A stretch of 8,355 bases of DNA from NCBI GenBank assembly GCA_964634755.1, contig CAZWJH010000096.1, positions 1 to 8,355 on the forward strand, read 5' to 3'. Under the pieces are notes generated by a model. That model did not search any database, was not told the origin of the DNA, and was given only the letters and a program-made list of their open reading frames with translations. Position 1 is the stretch's first letter. Each line of letters begins with the position of its first letter. This document shows positions 6,036 to 8,355 of this stretch, in pieces. This stretch comes from JALXDT01 sp964634755. Its GTDB lineage: Bacteria > Acidobacteriota > Aminicenantia > JAMOAD01. The position numbers and the translations under genes are program-made.

Positions 6036-7304
6036 TTACCTAACTTTCCAGTATAAAGTTCCTCTGAAATAGTATTCTCTCCAGTAAGTTTCCCCATTTT
6101 TCGTGTGAACATAATAATTAATTGTTTCTTGCCCTCCGTTGGTATAAGTTAGAATAAGAACTCCCTGTCTTCTGTTTCCCCTCACTGTCCATTTGCCCGA
6201 AGAGTTTTCATCACCTGCGGCTCCCCAACCTCCGTTGGTTCCACTGTAAGCACTTGAGTACCTCATTGAAAATCTTCCGTTCGGGTAAAGAACAGCTATT
6301 GTTTCCGTGTTTTTTGTAACGGTTTTCCATGTGCCTGCGAAGTATTGTATAAGATTGGTGTTTTGTGTTTTGTTATATGTTATTCTCTTTGTAAGCAGAA
6401 GAGCTGCTGAAACAAGCTCTTTCCCGTATTTATCAGGAGTTGTAATGGCAATGATAAAAGCTCCTTCACCATGGGGTGAAAGCGTTCCGTATCCTTTTGC
6501 TTTAACAGGAGTACCATTCAGTGTTCCGCTGTAATCTCCGGAGAGTATGTTATTTGAGACGGAAACTATGTTTCCCGAAAGATAAAGTCTCATACTTTCA
6601 TTTGAAATTCCCTGAGCAAGATTATTTCTCACCTGTGAAATATTGTTTAATATGTGGGGAAAAACAAAAATGGCGCCGGCTATTCTGTCGTGTCCCAATA
6701 TAATTGCATTTGCTCCTTTTTTAAACTTCCATCCACTTGAAACTTTAACATTAAAGCCCCACGAAGGATTTGAAATAGTTTTTGATGAAAGATTTTCACT
6801 ATAGTTTTCTCCGGAAAGATTCCTGTTTACTTTTGTATTTTCTGTATTTTCCAAATCATTTTTGTTGGGCAATGTATTTTGGGGGATAATTTTATTTGCA
6901 ATTTCAGTACCTTCTGGTTTTTTTGTAAATGCAAGTCTTTTTGTCTTTGAATAATCCGGTTTATTGTTTTTTCTCGGTTCTATAAAATCAAGAATTAATT
7001 GATTATCTTTGAGCTTTGCTTCAAAAAATAGTTTCAAACCTCTTCCTTTACATTTTCCTTCTGCTGTCTCTCCTTTGGCTATCCCTTCAAGAGTGAAGCT
7101 CACTCCATTGTTTCCGGAGAGAGTTCCCTTTAATAAACCATTACTATCTTCACTGAAAGTTAATTTTAATATTGTGTTTCCTGAATTAAGCTCATATTCT
7201 CCTGAAAATTTGCCTTGAGAGTTTCCGCAGTATACGAAGAGTGATACTAAAACAAGAACAAAAAATAATTTTGAAAAAAGAAAATTCTCTCTTTTCCCTG
7301 CCAT
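6036..7304 (-). CDS. Unrecognised secreted three-part protein, probable lipoprotein
   Basis: I do not recognise this 422-residue protein. Residues 1-25 are a signal peptide (KR-rich start, hydrophobic 8-25) followed by Cys26. The preceding residues FVY give a poor lipobox with Tyr at -1, so lipidation is probable but unproven. Three parts follow. Residues 32-127 are beta-rich (GEYELNSG, LKGTLSG, LEGIAKGETAEGKCKG), resembling small extracytoplasmic barrel modules. Residues 128-178 are an Asn/Ser/Glu-rich linker. Residues 180-310 are an alpha/beta domain opening with WGFNVKVSSGWKF. Residues 318-422 are a second beta-rich, lipocalin-like module (FAGTWKTVTKN, PNGRFSMRYS, GKWTVRGN, Aro-rich end). 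The start is supported by AGGAGG at 7314-7319, 9 nt upstream. No catalytic motif is apparent; a binding or surface role is a guess. No convincing promoter was identified upstream. Confidence 0.85.
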   Translation of the reverse strand: MAGKRENFLFSKLFFVLVLVSLFVYCGNSQGKFSGEYELNSGNTILKLTFSEDSNGLLKGTLSGNNGVSFTLEGIAKGETAEGKCKGRGLKLFFEAKLKDNQLILDFIEPRKNNKPDYSKTKRLAFTKKPEGTEIANKIIPQNTLPNKNDLENTENTKVNRNLSGENYSENLSSKTISNPSWGFNVKVSSGWKFKKGANAIILGHDRIAGAIFVFPHILNNISQVRNNLAQGISNESMRLYLSGNIVSVSNNILSGDYSGTLNGTPVKAKGYGTLSPHGEGAFIIAITTPDKYGKELVSAALLLTKRITYNKTQNTNLIQYFAGTWKTVTKNTETIAVLYPNGRFSMRYSSAYSGTNGGWGAAGDENSSGKWTVRGNRRQGVLILTYTNGGQETINYYVHTKNGETYWREYYFRGTLYWKVR

Positions 7305-7404
7305 TTCCTTTTTCCTCCTTTTTTATTTCATATTAGTAGAAAAAAATTGTGTGTAAATATAATGAATTTGTAATTGTAATAATTTGACAACCAGCCTCTT
7401 TTGA

Positions 7405-7433
7405 TTGACAAACTTACCTCTTTATCATAAAAT
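7405..7433 (+). promoter_or_regulatory. Promoter of the tRNA-Ala and UDP-sugar dehydrogenase transcript
   Basis: TTGACA (7405-7410, perfect -35), a 17-bp spacer and TAAAAT (7428-7433) place the transcript start near 7440, only a few nucleotides before the mature tRNA end at 7445. A second perfect TTGACA lies 21 bp upstream at 7384-7389 without a matching -10. Confidence 0.65.
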
Positions 7434-7444
7434 TTCCTACTTTT

Positions 7445-7517
7445 GGGCGGTTAGCTCAGTTGGGAGAGCGTGGCGTTCGCAACGCCAAGGTCGGGGGTTC
7501 AAATCCCCTACCGTCCA
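7445..7517 (+). tRNA. tRNA-Ala (anticodon CGC)
   Basis: A complete 73-nt cloverleaf can be drawn: acceptor stem GGGCGGT/ACCGTCC, D arm GCTC/GAGC, anticodon stem TGGCG/CGCCA with loop TTCGCAA, variable loop AGGTC, and T arm with loop TTCAAAT. The anticodon is CGC at 7478-7480, reading GCG. The acceptor stem has G3-U70 (7447 with 7514), the main identity element of alanine tRNA, and discriminator A73. The 3' CCA is not encoded (the next bases are ATA), so CCA must be added enzymatically. The gene precedes the dehydrogenase by 15 nt and no promoter fits between them. Confidence 0.97.
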
Positions 7518-7532
7518 ATATTAGGAGGTAAG

Positions 7533-8355
7533 ATGAGAGTATCCGTAATAGGCGTCGGATATGTAGGCATAATCACTGCTGTTTCCCTTGCAGAATTGGG
7601 ACATAATGTTGTTGGAATGGATGATAATAAGGAGAAAGTTGAATACTATAAAAAAGGAAAATCTCCGATATATGAGGAAGGACTTGAGGAAGCTCTTAAA
7701 AGAAATATTAAAAACGGCAGATTGTCATTTACTTTTGACATAAAAGAAGCAATAAAGCATGGAGAGATTATTTTTATCTGTGTTGGAACACCTTCAAGAA
7801 CTGATGGAAAAGCTGATTTAAGCTATGTTGAAAGAGTTGCAAGAGAAATAGCAAAAAATGCAAAAGATTATAAACTTATAGTGGAAAAATCCACTGTTCC
7901 CGTGAAAACTTCCCAACAGATAATTAAGACAATTAATCTTTACAATAAACATGATGTGGAGCTTGAAGTTGCTTCCAATCCTGAGTTTTTGAGAGAAGGT
8001 ACAGCCCTTTATGATTTTTTCAATGCTGACAGAATAGTTATAGGAGTGAGTAGTAAAAAGGCAGAAAATATGTTAAGGGAACTTTACAAAGGTATAGATG
8101 CGCCCTTTGTCGTTACTGACCCCAATACAGCTGAAATTATAAAGCATGCCTCAAACTCCTTTCTTGCAATGAAAATTTCATATATAAATATGGTAGCGGA
8201 TTTGTGTGAAGCAACAGGTGCTGATGTTGAAAAAGTAGCAGAAGGTATGGGGTATGATAAGAGAATAGGTAAGGATTTTTTAAGGGCTGGAATAGGCTAT
8301 GGTGGGAGCTGTTTCCCAAAGGATGTTAGAGCTTTTAGCCAGATAGGAAAAGAAA
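7533..8355 (+). CDS. ugd: UDP-glucose 6-dehydrogenase (3' end beyond window)
   Basis: The first 274 residues of a UDP-glucose/GDP-mannose dehydrogenase family enzyme are present; the family usually has about 390-450 residues. It oxidises UDP-glucose to UDP-glucuronate with two NAD+, feeding capsule, exopolysaccharide or lipid A sugar synthesis in the cytoplasm. The Rossmann motif GVGYVG is at residues 7-12 and Asp30 ends the second strand. CVGTP is at 83-87, EKSTVPV at 118-124 and NPEFLREGTA at 149-158. Lys204 (IIKHASN), and Cys260 in GGSCFPKD, fit the catalytic Lys and thiohemiacetal-forming Cys of the family, even in numbering (Streptococcus pyogenes Cys260). ATG 7533 has AGGAGG at 7523-7528, 4 nt upstream. 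A related UDP-sugar dehydrogenase cannot be fully excluded without the C-terminal domain. Confidence 0.92.
   Translation, partial: MRVSVIGVGYVGIITAVSLAELGHNVVGMDDNKEKVEYYKKGKSPIYEEGLEEALKRNIKNGRLSFTFDIKEAIKHGEIIFICVGTPSRTDGKADLSYVERVAREIAKNAKDYKLIVEKSTVPVKTSQQIIKTINLYNKHDVELEVASNPEFLREGTALYDFFNADRIVIGVSSKKAENMLRELYKGIDAPFVVTDPNTAEIIKHASNSFLAMKISYINMVADLCEATGADVEKVAEGMGYDKRIGKDFLRAGIGYGGSCFPKDVRAFSQIGKE

Noticed and set aside
6307..7218. Plus-strand open frames opposite the unknown lipoprotein gene (6307-6534, 6521-6703, 7009-7218)
   Set aside because: They have no ribosome sites, read as Ser/Phe/Pro-rich low-information peptides, and lie opposite a gene with a clear signal peptide and ribosome site.
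7358..7363. Perfect TATAAT on the plus strand between the lipoprotein gene and the tRNA
   Set aside because: No -35 box lies 16-18 bp upstream, and the better-spaced TTGACA-N17-TAAAAT is closer to the tRNA.
8137..8319. Minus-strand 60-residue open frame opposite the dehydrogenase gene
   Set aside because: It covers the catalytic part of a well-conserved enzyme on the other strand and looks like an antisense shadow.

Overview
This is an AT-rich bacterial chromosome segment with Lys/Glu/Ile-rich proteins, strong GGAGG-type ribosome binding sites and several TTGAnA-N17-TAtaaT-like promoters. Two genes encode probable lipoproteins and two encode exported or membrane-anchored hydrolases, so a diderm (Gram-negative-type) cell envelope is likely. 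I cannot name the phylum from this sequence; an anaerobic or thermophilic candidate-phylum lineage would fit but is only a guess. No phage, transposon or CRISPR signature is visible.

Layout. (1) Positions 1-3547 hold a promoter and a tightly coupled two-gene operon: a membrane-anchored penicillin-acylase-family Ntn hydrolase, then an exported DmpA-type (peptidase S58/P1) aminopeptidase. Both enzymes mature by self-cleavage at a Gly-Ser bond. (2) Positions 3577-4097 hold a small type II toxin-antitoxin module with its own promoter: a RelB-like antitoxin and a RelE/ParE-fold toxin that starts at TTG. (3) Positions 4091-4238 hold a short intergenic stretch with degenerate direct repeats, a copy of a TGTTCGG-containing motif, and a promoter. 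(4) Positions 4239-5222 hold a stand-alone MoxR AAA+ ATPase without the usual DUF58/VWA partners next to it. (5) Positions 5291-6007 hold an FkpA/Mip-like FKBP peptidyl-prolyl isomerase lipoprotein with its own candidate promoter. (6) Positions 6036-7304, on the minus strand and convergent with the FKBP gene, hold an unrecognised three-part secreted protein or lipoprotein. (7) Positions 7405-8355 hold a promoter, tRNA-Ala(CGC), and 15 nt later the start of a UDP-glucose 6-dehydrogenase gene that runs off the window.

The common thread is the cell envelope: two extracytoplasmic hydrolases, a periplasmic folding catalyst, an unknown surface or periplasmic lipoprotein, and an enzyme making UDP-glucuronate for surface polysaccharide. 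The most interesting coupling is the acylase-aminopeptidase pair, which could act in sequence on N-acylated peptides or amides (inference). I find no clear evidence of a wholly new defence or mobile system. The best leads are the acylase-aminopeptidase operon, the three-part unknown lipoprotein, the intergenic TGTTCGG element, and the tRNA in the leader of the dehydrogenase transcript.
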